Positions 12,070 to 24,010 of a stretch of 64,000 bases of DNA are shown here, piece after piece; the first letter of the stretch is position 1; each line of letters starts with the position of its first letter. Origin of the DNA: Coptis chinensis (lineage: Eukaryota; Streptophyta; Magnoliopsida; Ranunculales; Ranunculaceae); NCBI GenBank assembly GCA_015680905.1, contig CM027381.1, positions 71,971,501 through 72,035,500 on the forward strand. Reading direction: 5' to 3'. The position numbers and the translations under genes were made by a program. Under the pieces are notes generated by a model. That model made no database searches, had not been told where the DNA came from, and saw only the letters and a program-made list of their open reading frames with translations.

Positions 12070-12189
12070 AAGAAGAACACCGATTCATCTGCTTGGATAA
12101 CACGATTTGACCTCCTTTGTTTCTCAATTAAGAAAAACACCGATTCATCTGCTTAGATAACATGATTTGACCTCTTTTGTTTCTCAATT
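12070..12189 (+). repeat. Tandem duplication of 60 bp
   Basis: Two head-to-tail copies (12070-12129 and 12130-12189) share ACACCGATTCATCTGCTT and differ at only four positions by eye. They lie just upstream of the MULE-2 transposase. Confidence 0.85.
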
Positions 12190-12333
12190 GACGAAAGAAG
12201 GTTAGGCGCTAAAGAGATTCACCCCTTTTCCATCTTTTTTGCGATTTTTATTTTGACCATGAAAATTTAAAAGTTAAATTGCTGGAAATATTGTTTCATT
12301 GGTGATATTGGCTATGTAAAAATACATTTACAT

Positions 12334-14697
12334 ATGTTCATCAAATTGATTTTATTGTTTTTTGCAAATGCAGACATGGATGGGACTGCTCTTTTTGCTA
12401 TTATGTACGAGACGCAAATTATGAGTGTCCGTGTCGGGACTAACGGTATGATTTCTAATTTGAAGCGTACGATTTCTAAAAAGTGGCCAGACCTTACTCC
12501 ATTGTCTATAGAACTGTCTTTTGTAAGGGATTCAAAGCGTATTGTGATAGATACTGACTCGAAGCTTCAATCCCTTGTTTGCTTCAATTTGGTTAAAAGT
12601 TTTGATACATTTTTTATAACAACATCATCAAGAGGATTTTTTGCTTTGTGTGACGCTAGTTATAGTTCCAAAGTCTCTCTTCAGGCTTCTTTTTGTATTT
12701 CTAGTTCTTCTATGTCTTCTGCTACATATGATGAAAAATATGTTAATGTCGATTCTTTGCCTATTTTGACTGGTGTGGGACAGAGATTTCCTGGTGGTAC
12801 TGCCAATTTTTATGTTGAGCTTTTACGCCATTGTCTTGTTAATAATTACAGAGTTCTTATTAAAAAGAATGATCCTGATAAAGTCACGGTTGAGTGTTAT
12901 TTGAAGACTGAAACCGGGTGTCTATGGAGAGTTCACGCATCCAAAAAGTATAAGATGCTGAAGTTCTTTGAAATAAAGACAATGGAAGCAATCCCCCAGT
13001 GAATAGTAAACTTGTAAAGAGTATTGTTTTAGATATAGTGAGAGACAAGCCTTTGATTAAGCCAGGTGAAATCACTTACCATTTTCTAAGGGTATATGGT
13101 GTGAACTTGAATTATTACTTTGTGCATACCGGCATAGATCTTGCATTGAAGGAGATACATGGGGACCATGTTTTATCTTATCATCAGTTACATTGGTATG
13201 TTGGAAAGCTGAAAGAAACCAATCTAGGGAGTCATGTTGTTTTGGAAAAGGAATCAACAACAGGAAAGTTCAAGAGATTATTTGTTGCATTTGGTGGTTG
13301 TATTCACGGCTTTAACTTTTGTCATCCTATGCTTTGTTTGGATGGAACTTTCGTGAAAACAAAATACAAAGGGTGTGTCTTGTCAGCTACTGCCAAAAAT
13401 ACAAATGGGGGTATGTCTTTTTAAGTTTGTGACTTTTTACATAGTAGTTCATAGTAGTTTGTAAAACTGAACAAGCATAAACAATGAAAATTTACGTTCA
13501 CATAGTAGTTTAGCCTATGCATTTTAATATTTACATAATAATTTAGCCTATGAAAATTTATTTTTATATATAAAAGTTAAATTTTCATAATGAGTATGGT
13601 ACACAAACCCAAATCAGTAATTGATGTTTATTTGTGTTCCAGGTATTTTTCCAGTAGCTATGGTGGTTGTACTTTCTGAAACTGATGATAATTGGGATTG
13701 GTTCTTGGAGCAACTTAGGTTGGTGATCTCCAAAGATCGTAGGCTAACTTTTATATCTGAGAGAAATTATGGTCTACTCGTGGGTGTCCCTCGCGTTTTT
13801 CCTGATTCCCAGCATGGTTATTGTTTGTGGCACCTTAAAAATAATTTTAATTCAGCTATGCCCAACAACCATTGTTTCCACTTGCATACCCTGGATCTTT
13901 TTTCCGACCTTGCCTATGTTGGGACGCACCATGAGTTTGAGAAAGTGATGGCTGATTTTTGAGATGTTTGCGGCAATCAAGTGAAAATATTTTTGTCTAC
14001 TATAGGTTATGAGCATTGGTGTAATGCTTATTTTCAAGGAAATAGATATGGCGATATGTGTTCTAATAGTGCGGAAAGCTTCAGCTCTTGGATCCTACTA
14101 GAACGCCACTTGCCTATCACTACAATGGTGGACAAGATCCATGGGAAAATTATGAAAATGATGTCTGATCGGCAAGAGTTAGCTAGGAGCTGGACTACTA
14201 TCTTATGTCCATCTATGGAAACTTTATTGGCTGAGAGGATCGAGGTGGGGAGAAGTTGGGTGGTTCTCAAGTCAAGGGAGGGTATTTTTGAGGTGCGTGC
14301 TACTCATATTCACTTGGTTGACTTGAATAGAAGTCACTGCTCTTGTAATTGGTGGAGAATCGAAGGATTCCCTTGTGCACACGCACTGCGCTCCATTTTG
14401 GATGATGGATTGAATGTGTATACCTACTGTGATAAATTCTTCTATTCTCAGGCATTCCGTGATAGTTATTCAAGAGCTATAGTACCTGTGGAGAACAGTA
14501 AAATGCCTGCTAAGATACCAAGTGTGCCTGATTTACTACCTCAAGATCTGAAAAAGAAGATGGGGAGACCAGACAAGAAACAGAAGCACAGCACGGGTGC
14601 TACAAGAGGTAGGAAGAAGAACAAGGGCCCTTGCTATGACCACCGTAACCCAAGAGTGGATTCCACTCCTACAACATGCTCTGCACCGGTTCAATGA
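12334..14697 (+). pseudogene. MuDR-family transposase of MULE-2, nearly intact
   Basis: The reading order is a PB1-like N-terminus (12376 on; a second possible start, ATGGATGGG, lies there), the MuDR DNA-binding region, the MULE DDE domain (MLCLDGTFVKTKYKGCVL supplies the first Asp), a SWIM finger (CSCNWWRIEGFPCAHAL) and a basic GRPDKKQK tail. One intron of 232 bp fits GT-AG rules (13411-13642) and restores GGIFPVAMVVV across the join. Two defects are visible: a one-base shift in the C5 run at about 12990, where one frame stops and the next continues as VNSKLVKSIVL, and a TGA at 13960-13962 inside MADF-DVCGNQ. The expected second Asp region is replaced by LTFISERNYGL, so that catalytic position may be mutated. 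It converges with the Ulp1-type gene downstream. Confidence 0.85.
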
Positions 14698-15643
14698 ATT
14701 TGCATTTTTTTTCATCTATTCTTTGATGTTGCTCGTATATGAAAAACAAGATGTCGATGAACTTGTTGGATTTTATAGTTTGATGTTGGATTTTATATGT
14801 TATGTTTTTTAGTTGGAGAATGAAAAGATAGTTTTACATAGTAACTTTTGAGGATGAAATTAGCCTGACACCTGACAAAATTTATGTAAATGTATTTTTA
14901 CATAATCATTATATATGTAAATATATATTTATATACTAACTTGACCTATGCAAACTTAAATATACATAATAACTTTTGGGATTGAAAAGTTTCAGACACC
15001 TGACCACATATATATGTAAAACTATATTTGCATAGTCACTAAAGCTATGCAAACTTAAATTTACATAATACCTTTTGGGAATGAAATTGGCCTGACACCT
15101 GACAAAATATATGTAAATCTATATTTACATAGTCATTATATATGTAAATCTATATTTACATAGTCACTAAAGCTTTGCTTTGCAATTTAGTAGATGTTTG
15201 AGCTAGCTTTGCTATCCAATTTAGGGATAGAGGATGAAATGGTGATTAGTTGGTTGTTTGGAGATTATGGGTTTGTGATGACAATAAATAGCTTCTTAAT
15301 AACTACCATAATAAAGTATGTTATTAGGACAAAGAGTGATTCACAAATATAGATAATTATATTGGTGTTTAGCCTGACAAAGAAAGGGACTCTGACTCTG
15401 GACACATAATATTTCCAGAAAAGCTATAAACATTTCATCCATCATAATAAAATATTTTGGCAAAGTAACCATACAAAAAAGTATAATCCAGCAAAGACTG
15501 AATATGCAGAACAATACTAAACAACTCCAACACATTAACAGTAACAGTACATCATAATCGAACACTCCCGAGTTAGAATGGTTCCAATGTTTTAACACAA
15601 ATAAACACAACGTAATCAACTAGAAATACAGAAAATCAGTTCT
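14698..15643. repeat. Intergenic repeats between the convergent MULE-2 genes
   Basis: From about 14828 to 15175 a unit of roughly 110-130 bp is repeated about three times. Each copy has ACATAATAACTTTTGGGA-like and GCCTGACACCTGACAAAATA words followed by ATGTAAAT and TTTACATAGTCA. The rest, to 15643, is AT-rich and shows no gene. Confidence 0.6.
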
Positions 15644-16983
15644 TCATTTCTTGCATTCTTCTTTTGGATCCCATTTTTCTTGTTGGCTTGATACAATCTC
15701 ATATGTCAGGTTAACCCTCAATTGTTTCGTGGCTTCTAGCGTTATATCTTGGATAGCTTTTCCACATATTATAGCCTTCACAAACAAAATGACGAAGAAA
15801 CCACAATCTGAACTGAAAACGCAAAAAAAGAAGTTTAAGATAAGAGATAAGAGATTAAAAAGATATTTAAGTTTGGGAAGTTAAGTTCTTACGATGCTCC
15901 TTGTTGTGGTCATGCTCCAACTTTGATATCTTTCATCAAATCCACATCTGGCAACCTTAGCTCCTGACGCCTACATCTAATAGCTTCCACCACCCTCTCT
16001 TGTTGCATTAAATTGAACAAAAAATTACCAACATAGCATTATATATATATATATATATATATACATAGTAACTTAAAATAAAATTTCACTTACCAACATT
16101 TCAGCATCTTCTAACGAAATATATTTCTTATTCTTGTAGTTCCTTGGCCTTAAAGAGTCATAGTGCGTCCATTCCCAATTCAAAGTCTCAACATGAAGCA
16201 CAGTCTAGTGATAACCATTTTTATATTTTCTTAACTTGGGACTATTTATGATGAAAAATAGATGAGCGACATTGTTGTCCAACTATTTTAGGACATCTGT
16301 GACATAGACTTTCATGCCTTGTTTCTGGTTATCTCTTAAAGCCAGCTACAACAAAAAAGAACAACAACATCTCATGCTTTGTATGCATATTTAGTTGAAT
16401 TTACATATTCAACTTCAGTAATTAAATTACATGGAAGATGCTTACCCATGCAAATGATAAGAAATGGAGACACTTTAGTGGAGAATATCCAATTAGCTTT
16501 TCCATTTCCTTGGAGAGTTGGAAGTGCATGTACCAATCAATGATCTACCATAAACAATACGAAAAATGACTAAATTGCAAGTTTTTTCATTTCAAAAGAT
16601 TTGAGTAATCAAAAGATTTACCTTATCACTGACGAAGAAGTTCAACATCAGGTGGTTCACGTGTTCCCCATGTATTTTCAAGTGCATTTGAATGTCCATC
16701 CACGCAATTGTACTGCAATATGCATACACGATCAAAACAATTTGTGCAATTATATAGACGATAAGAAAAACTTACAAATATTTATGAAAAGTAAATTTTA
16801 CTTTTGGTTTGCTTTTTTGAAAAAACTTTCCCCCAACGGCAACTTCTCTTTATCAAGTAGACTCCACATCTTGGTTGAATGTGGTCTTGACATAGGCTTT
16901 CCTACGCGTGGTGGTGGAGTCTCGAAATCATATGCATCAATCACCGATTCATCATCCAATTCAGCAACTTTAGTATTTCTTGT
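15644..16983 (-). pseudogene. Ulp1-type cysteine peptidase domain (C-terminal half of the MULE-2 second gene)
   Basis: Read on the minus strand, short exons separated by GT-AG introns encode a C48-type peptidase. The order is a linker (ETPPPRVGKPMSRPHSTKMW), then MHLKIHGEHVNHLMLNFFVS, then LIGYSPLKCLHFLSFAW. Next comes the His block (NNVAHLFFIINSPKLRKY), the Asp block (WEWTHYDSLRP), and the Gln/Cys block ending SDCGFFVILFVKAIICGKA. The gene stops with TGA at 15644-15646. His, Asp and Cys of the peptidase triad are all visible. An in-frame TAG just before the His block and another before the Gln/Cys block break it. Ulp1 peptidases remove SUMO in eukaryotes, and Ulp1-like genes are known cargo of plant MULEs. 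The N-terminal half lies at 20339-22521, beyond an insertion. Confidence 0.75.
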
Positions 16984-19900
16984 GTAACGCCTATATTTAA
17001 AATAAGTATTTATTTATTTATTAATTAATTTAATTATTTAAAATTTGTTGGATTGGATTTGGGATACGTGGGCTTGATTTCTGGTCCCGAGTCTGTGTTG
17101 GGCTCAGGTTTCAAACCCAAGTATATATACATATATTTCCAGAGAATAAGGTTTTTAGATAAAAATAAAATAAAAATGGAGGCGGAGATAAAAGCTCGCT
17201 TGCTAGAGTGTTGGAGCGTGACGATTCGGACTATGATGAATTCGTGGAGCTTTTAATTAAGGTGAGTAGTTATTTTTGCTATTTCACCGAATCTATAGTT
17301 TTCCGTGTATCGGGGTATATAGACATATTTCTCTGTCTAAGGTTTCTGCCTATTGTTACTGCTCATTATCCTATTTTTATTTGGCGTCCTGTTGTATTGT
17401 TAAACTCTGTTGAATTGTTAAACTATGTTGAAAACTCTGAAAATCAAAATTTGAACTGTCGAAGCTTGGAGGCCGTTAATGGCGGCGAGCCGAAACAAAC
17501 AGTTGTCCTGTATACAGTTTGGAACTGTTTGTATATTATTTGAAACTGGTTGTATATTCTACTCTTGTTGTGTTGATTGAATTATTGATTGCTGATTTGG
17601 GGATGATTTGGTGGTGGAGAAAGGGTGTTGTTGAAGCTTTGAGGGAGACGTTAATGGCGTCGCCTGTCATAACATTGTTTGAACTCTTGTAGTTTTGATT
17701 TTTTTGAATTGGTCAGTTTGAGGGGTTGTTGGTTGATGTCGGAGGAGTTAGGTATGGATACTTGGTTGTTGTTTGGAGAGTGGGGGCTGTTGGGAGCTTG
17801 GAACAGCGTCAATGGAGGTCGAATTTTTCTGTAAGTGGTGAATGAGGTAAGGAATCAAGTTTTTTTAGTATAGTATAGTGTTGGGTTTTGTTGGGGATCA
17901 AAACCCAACTATTTCGATGGGTGGTAAGGTGCTGTTGAAGCTTGAAGGTCCATTAATGGCGCAAAAACGCGATTTTGGAAGAGTAATGAAAATTCAATTG
18001 GGTGGTATCGGCATGTGGGGTTTTTCAGGAAGTGCAAAACCGAACTGGTTTGGGTTGTTTTGGAGTGTCGGTGGGTGGTTGATGGTGGCTGCCAGTGGGT
18101 GGTTGATGGTGGCTGGAACGTGGTGGAAGGAGCTGCTGGTGAGGGAGGAAGACGACGTGTTTGGTCAGTTGGGCTTGGGCCTAACATTAGTTAGTCGTTG
18201 GGCCGGATTCTATTATTTTGTTTGGGCCAACATTTCATTTGTTTCTTTGGGCCCGGTTTTAGTTGTTTGGTTGGGCCAGTTCTATTTTGTTCTTGGGTCA
18301 GACCACATTAGTTTTCTTTGGGCCGAACCAATTAAAGTTTTGGGCCAGTTTCAAGTTTGTTTTGGGGGCCGCTCCATATAACTTAATATAGATCCAAATT
18401 GGGTCTTTAAATATTTAGACTTTTGGGTTTTGGTTTTGGGCTTTGATTGTGGACTTTTGACGGTTGACCAATTTGACTTGACTTGTGATTTGGACTCGAA
18501 TAATTATGCGTGATATTTGGACTTGAGTTGTTCTTTCTTTTTAAAGTCGTTTCATTTTGACATTGGTAGAATGGACATATATTTTGATTATTTATATACT
18601 ATTTATATTGTACACAAATGGAAATAATGCGTGCCTCTGATGGTGAATTGGGTTCACATAAATATATTGAACGAATACATTACATGATCGATTACTATTA
18701 TGAGTTGCTACTTAAATGAATGGTAGTATTTATGAAGGCTTGAGATATTCCATATGGTGTAGTGCAATATATGATTGGCACGTGAAATAATAAGTTTTGA
18801 GATTTGATATAGAGATGCTTGGATATCGTGTAATGAATAGTATTGGCACATGATAATGTGGATTGTATTATAACGAGAAACGTTGAGCTTCAGTACAATT
18901 AAGTATACTGACATGAGATAGAACAAGAATTATTCTGAGATATAAATGTATGACACCTGAATAAATTACGTAATGAAAATCCTAGAACCTAGCTACCACA
19001 ACTCATGTGATTTGAGCCTTATGATGGGCGTATGTGATATGATTGGCCTTTCGGGCTTTTCAGTGAATCTGAATGGCCCTTCCGGCGTAAGTAATGTGAT
19101 TGGCCCTTTGGGCATTTCAGTGAATCTGAATGGCCCTTCTGGCATAGCCGAATAGTGGTTTGATTATTCTGTTTGCAAAATTAGAACAAGACGCACGATA
19201 TTTTATGATGAATAGTGGCAGTACTCACATAATGGCTTTTGTGTGAGGGTTACCTGGTGTGCGGCATCCCGCTCAAGATAATTGCGCACGGAGTGGTCCA
19301 CTATGTGAGGGGAGGCATGTGGATGTACATGTTCGGCGTTGAGTAGCGATTGTGGTAGCCAAGGAAATTAGGTAAGACATAGAGACGACGTGGTTCTAGA
19401 GACACTTAAAGAAACTCTAAACAATAATTGTGATGATATATCAAAGTGTACGTTAAATCTATAATAAATAATTGATGGTGGTTGTGAAATTTGGTTCAAT
19501 GAGATGATTGGAATTAGGTATATGATATGGTTGTTTTATTATAATTTATGTTGCATACACAAAGGTTTGGCAGAAGGGTGGGTTAAAATAATTACTTGTG
19601 TAGAGACGACCCACTCTGTAATTGAGCATGAAATGCGGTAAATATAGAATATGTTTGGCTGGTTATTAGTTTAGTTAGAACCTAAGGCACCTCGATGGAG
19701 GAACTAAATGCCTTTGTATTATTGTTGGGAAGCTAAGGCGCCTCAGTGGAGGAACTACCTGCCTTAATTATTGTATTTAAGGGTGTTGTATTATTCGTTG
19801 GATGTTAAGGCACCTTGGTGGAGAAACTAACTGCCTTATTTAGTATATAAATATATGTATAAGTATATGTTGTATTTTAGGGCTACTCACACCATCATTG

Positions 19901-20338
19901 TTTATAATGCTGACCCGATTTGCATGTTTGCTTATCGGGTGTGTTCATTAAATGAACATAGTTGATAAGTCTTGATAGGTTTAGTGTTGAAGAAGGTTGG
20001 TTGCTGCTTGTGGTTTGCATTAGCGTCACCTTCAGGATATGTTTTGTTTTCCCTTAAGGTGTAATAAATTTTAGTTGAGACAAATGTTGTTTTGTATTTT
20101 CAGTTGTAATTATAATTAAAGAGTTGTTGAAAGGAGATTTGTAACTTAATAATATTTGTGAGTTTTTGGTAATGGAGAGGACTTTAGTTTATTTGAAATT
20201 TTTATTGGTTTTTAATTATCCACATATTTAAACTGATTATGGGTTTTTAGAAGTTGAGAGTGCATCACACCTCGAAAATCGAAGAGTCGGGAACAAATAT
20301 TGTTTTTCCGAATTCTGTCGAAATTCGGGGTGTGACGC
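16984..20338. mobile_element. LTR-like insertion (3.35 kb) splitting the Ulp1 gene
   Basis: The left end reads GTAACGCCTATATTTAAAAT and the right end GAAATTCGGGGTGTGACGC. Such ends are common on plant LTRs. The flanks CTTGT (16979-16983) and CTTAT (20339-20343) could be a 5-bp target duplication with one change. The interior has a TATA box (AAGTATATATACAT, about 17119), TG-rich DNA, repeated GATTGGCC(C)TTTSGGC/CAGTGAATCTGAATGGCCCT words (19040-19145), and three copies of a CTAAGGCRCCT-GTGGAGGAACTA word (19680, 19732, 19785). No retroviral protein domains are present, so a solo LTR or LARD-type element is the likeliest reading. The long ORF at 17878-18381 is low-complexity and not convincing. 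Confidence 0.55.
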
Positions 20339-22521
20339 CTTATTTGCATCTTAATATTTCCAAACTCATATATTGTTGATGTTTTCTTCATCCGCTCCCT
20401 TTCCTTCACTTTCTTAAACATCAAGTTAGGTTTTCCCTCACCTTTTTCCTCCTCCTCTTCATCTGACTTTGTCTCGCTACTTTTCTCTTCTCCATCCAAC
20501 TCGGATTTTTCCTTTTCATCTGCCTCACCTTTCTCCTCCTCTTCACATGTCTCTTTCTCAGCCAACTCTCTCTCAGACAACTCAGTCTCTCCAATGTCTT
20601 CCTTTTTAGCCAACTCTTTCTCGGACAACTCGGACTCTCTTTTGCCCTCCTCTTCAACCAAATTCACATCTCTGTTCTCTACTCCTTCAACCATATCTAC
20701 ATCTCCTCCTCTTTCAACCATATCTACATCTCCTCCTCCTTCAACAAAATCTACATTTCTCCTCCTCCCCATAGAACTCGCTATGTTCATGATTTTCAAA
20801 CATATCTTCTAAACTCTCTACACAAACTATTCTCGTCACTTTACCAAGTTCACCCCTTAAATCTTTATTAAGTTTCCTTAACTCTTCATTCTCCCTATTC
20901 AACTCAGCGTTTTCCCTCCTCAAGCTTTCAGCTTCACTTTGGTGGTGTTCAAGGTATAATGCCTCTTTATCTTCCTCGGCTAGTTCCAATTTTACTTTGA
21001 TGTGGCAATTGAGAACATTTTCTAGCTTGAAAGTTTTTGGTACTTCATCCGCTAGTCGTTCCATCGACCACTTTGCAATCCGTGGGAAGCAAGTCTCGCG
21101 GACTGTCTCACAAAGTTTCACATGCTCACACAAAAAGTACTGCACATAACATGTGAATTTGTATTAGCAACATTTTCATAGAATTCTTTTTCCAACATAT
21201 GACATATGACAACTGCATTGGATATGTAAATATGACTATGCATATGTGAAAACAAAATTACATATGAAAATACTAAAATCTGGAACAATATAATGTTAGT
21301 ATATTACCAACATATGACATCTGACATATGCATATGCAAATGTATATTCTCTTTTATTATGTGAGGTGATATAGGCTATGAAAATATGACTACGCATATG
21401 TCAGAAAACAAACTAAACTTACATATGAAAATATGATTTTGTAGACAATGTAAGTATCTTACCAAAAGCTGAATAATGCATCCTGAAATTTTGAACGGAC
21501 TACTGCTATTCCACTTCTGAATTTTTTCAATCAGTTCTGAGTGAACTGAGGCAACCCATGACACACTCCACATAGCTTCCAAAGTTTCAACATGCTTTGG
21601 GAAGGACCAAGCTATTCCACTCACACCACTACTTACAAATACTATCATCACCAGAAAAATGACGAGTAGTCTCACCACATCTTCAATATCCGTAGGGTTT
21701 GTTGAATCTACAATCTGGTTCAAGATTTCTTTTACAACCGTTGTTGTTATCTTGTTAACTTCGGAGAAACATCTCAACAGGAATGGTAATCCAGAAATAG
21801 CTTCGTCTATTCTCGTTCCTGACTGGAAAACAACAACTTTCCCCATCATGGGAAGCCCAAAGGTTACAGCCACATCAGATGGACATAAAGACACAAACTT
21901 ATTTCCTATCTTAAACTTATGCCTCTCCTTGCACCAACTCGTTAACAACTTTATAATGATGTGGCTTGGTTTCTCTAACATTCTACTATCGACCTTTCCA
22001 TCGACAAAAACCATAAAAAGATAACCAAAAGGAGTTTCTTTCATTTTGGTGATATGAATATCCCTAATTCTTCCCTTCAAATCTTGTACAAGCTTTAGCA
22101 TTAGCAGTGCAGAAGAACGGAATACCTTGTTGGAACCAGTAGATTTTACATCCTGTTGCAATACAAATTTCGAATATGTAAATACAAATTCAAATATGTA
22201 AATACAAATTTCAAAAGATGACCAAAAGATAACCAAATAGAAATCTCGACTATGTAAATACAAATTCACTTGTGAAAATACAAATTCACATTTAGAATAT
22301 GCTTAAATACGAATTTACATATGAAGCTATATATGTAATTTACTAATTCATACACATATATATCTAATTGTACTTTTATATATGAAAATGCATATTTATA
22401 TAATAAATTAAGCATTTTCACCTTAGATTTCGTTTATTTACAAACAAAAATAAAAAAAAATGATTTTTACCTTCGATTTCGACTTTTTATCGATAGTTGC
22501 TTTCCTTTTTGTTTGTGGCAT
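20339..22521 (-). pseudogene. DUF1985-like/coiled-coil N-terminal half of the MULE-2 Ulp1 gene
   Basis: Three exons can be placed exactly. Exon 1 is 22521-22471 (MPQTKRKATIDKKSKSK). Exon 2 is 22152-21463, a 230-residue globular domain with LCPSDVAVTFGLPMMGK, which resembles the DUF1985/plant-mobile-domain type that sits ahead of Ulp1 peptidases. Exon 3 starts at 21139 (YFLCEHVKLCETVRETCF). All joins are phase 0 with GT-AG borders. Exon 3 runs through a coiled coil (SLRRENAELNRENEELRKL), then a one-base frameshift near 20780, then a highly acidic Glu/Lys repeat region (20340-20760). Coding continues after the insertion at 16983. The peptide would probably be nuclear, from its basic N-terminus, but that is inference. 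Confidence 0.7.
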
Positions 22522-23327
22522 GGAAACTTTTGATTTTTTTTGTTTTGTTGGGTGTTTCTCTCTTATTTTTCGGTTGTTTTGTCATCTTATCTTCTATGTT
22601 AATTTAGTTTTGCAGGATATCTAGGGTTTACAAGAAGAGAGGATGCAGCGAGAAGAAAAGAAAATAAATTTGAGATCTAGGGTTTTATGTGTGGGGGGTA
22701 TTTTAGTCAGTTTGAATATTTTAGAAAAATAGAAGGTTTTTATGGGTTAGTACGTAATGAGAGGGTTTTTATGCCAAGTATGTATCAACCAGGGAGGTTA
22801 AACCCAAAATCTGGTAAAAAAATAGGATTTAAAATGTATAATACATAAAAGAAACGATAAAAACGAATGATAAAAATACAATAGATAAATAATTTGATTT
22901 TTTTATAAGAGTGGGGAAAAAAATAAGCACAGAAAAATGAAAGAAAATTCAAATAAATGAAGGTATCAAGTTATAAATTACTCATCCAAATATTAGAAGT
23001 TTTAGATTCAGTACCAAAACACGACCCTAAATAAGATACTACTAATTACCAATCATAATGACATAATTAAGTACTACAAATAAACGAATAATTTTAAAAT
23101 TTCCAAGTATTAATAGTCCAAAACAAAATAGAACTGTCTCAATAAGTCAGTCCATTCTTCAAAAAGGCAAACTCTAAAAAAACCCTTTTTTCTTTTAGAA
23201 AAAAAAATAATAATAAAATTTTAGACGTGAGATTTTCAAAATCTCACGATAAATATGTTTTTTAAGTTTAAAACGTTTAAAACACGGTATTTTGAAAAAG
23301 TCAAGTTTTAAACTTATACAAGAGGTC
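22522..23327. other. Right flank of MULE-2 and AT-rich spacer
   Basis: The 5' leader of the Ulp1-type gene runs to about 22690. Beyond it I see no gene. A perfect inverted repeat with a one-base centre lies at 23226-23248 (CGTGAGATTTT / AAAATCTCACG). No clear terminal inverted repeat for MULE-2 was found here. Confidence 0.4.
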
Positions 23328-23929
23328 TATAGGGGAGTAATATCCTCATTAAGGATTATCACGCACGCGTGAAGCATAAGCGAACTCAGGACATCGACCT
23401 CCAAGACCGACATGTGAGCAGCTCCTTGTGAAAACATACGCGCGCAGCATAGGTGAACCCGAAACATCGACCTCCAAGACCGATCTGTGAGCAGCTCCTT
23501 TCATGTAGGTGGTATGAACTAAGACATCTCAGTACGAACAAATGGCCAGAGACAGAACAACTCAAATAAGGTCACCACCAGGGGTAATCATTACCAAAAT
23601 CTTACTTGTATTTCCCACCACCGGGAAATAGGGACTACCGCACCAGCTCCCAATCAGCACATGACTTATACTAAAACCAGCCCAACACTCATTCACAATC
23701 TCCACCTTACACGTGTGCAGGTAGCACACGTGCCTCTAGGATTGAAACTTCACAAGCCTATAAATACCACCTATTTGAACTACGTGAGGCCTGATTCCTC
23801 TAACCCATAAAAAATCAAGAGAGGATACGTAGGCAGCTCGCTCATCAGCGAACTTGGTCTCTCCAAAAAATCTCAACCCATTCCCTTCTTTTCTCGATCT
23901 GTAAAGCAAAACCAAAACACACCTTTACA
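23328..23929 (+). repeat. 5' LTR of the Tat element
   Basis: Begins TATAGGGGAGTAATATCC (the first G of TG has become A; the 3' copy has TGTAGGGG) and ends CACACCTTTACA. A TATA box, CCTATAAATACCACC, lies at about 23757. Differences from the 3' LTR cluster at CAG/CTG sites. Confidence 0.92.
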
Positions 23930-23930
23930 T

Positions 23931-23945
23931 TGGCGCCGTCTGTGG
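23931..23945 (+). promoter_or_regulatory. Primer-binding site
   Basis: TGGCGCCGTCTGTGG lies one base after the 5' LTR. The first nine bases match the 3' end of plant tRNA-Asp (complement of ...CGGCGCCA) as I remember it. The remaining six do not extend the match, so the primer identity is uncertain. Confidence 0.75.
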
Positions 23946-24010
23946 TTTCTATTACTTGAGAAATCACGTTACCCTAACTCAAAAATCAGCAATTCTCAAG
24001 CCCATGAAGC

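Noticed and set aside
17878..18381. A 167-residue open frame on the plus strand
   Set aside because: The product is Trp/Gly/Val-rich low-complexity sequence from TG-rich DNA within the LTR-like insertion. There is no domain and no start context.
11461..22840. Terminal inverted repeats for MULE-2 (TAACCTCCCTG near 11495 and its complement near 22790)
   Set aside because: Only about 11 bases match and the surrounding sequence does not. Non-TIR MULEs with Ulp1 genes are known, so no TIR call is made.
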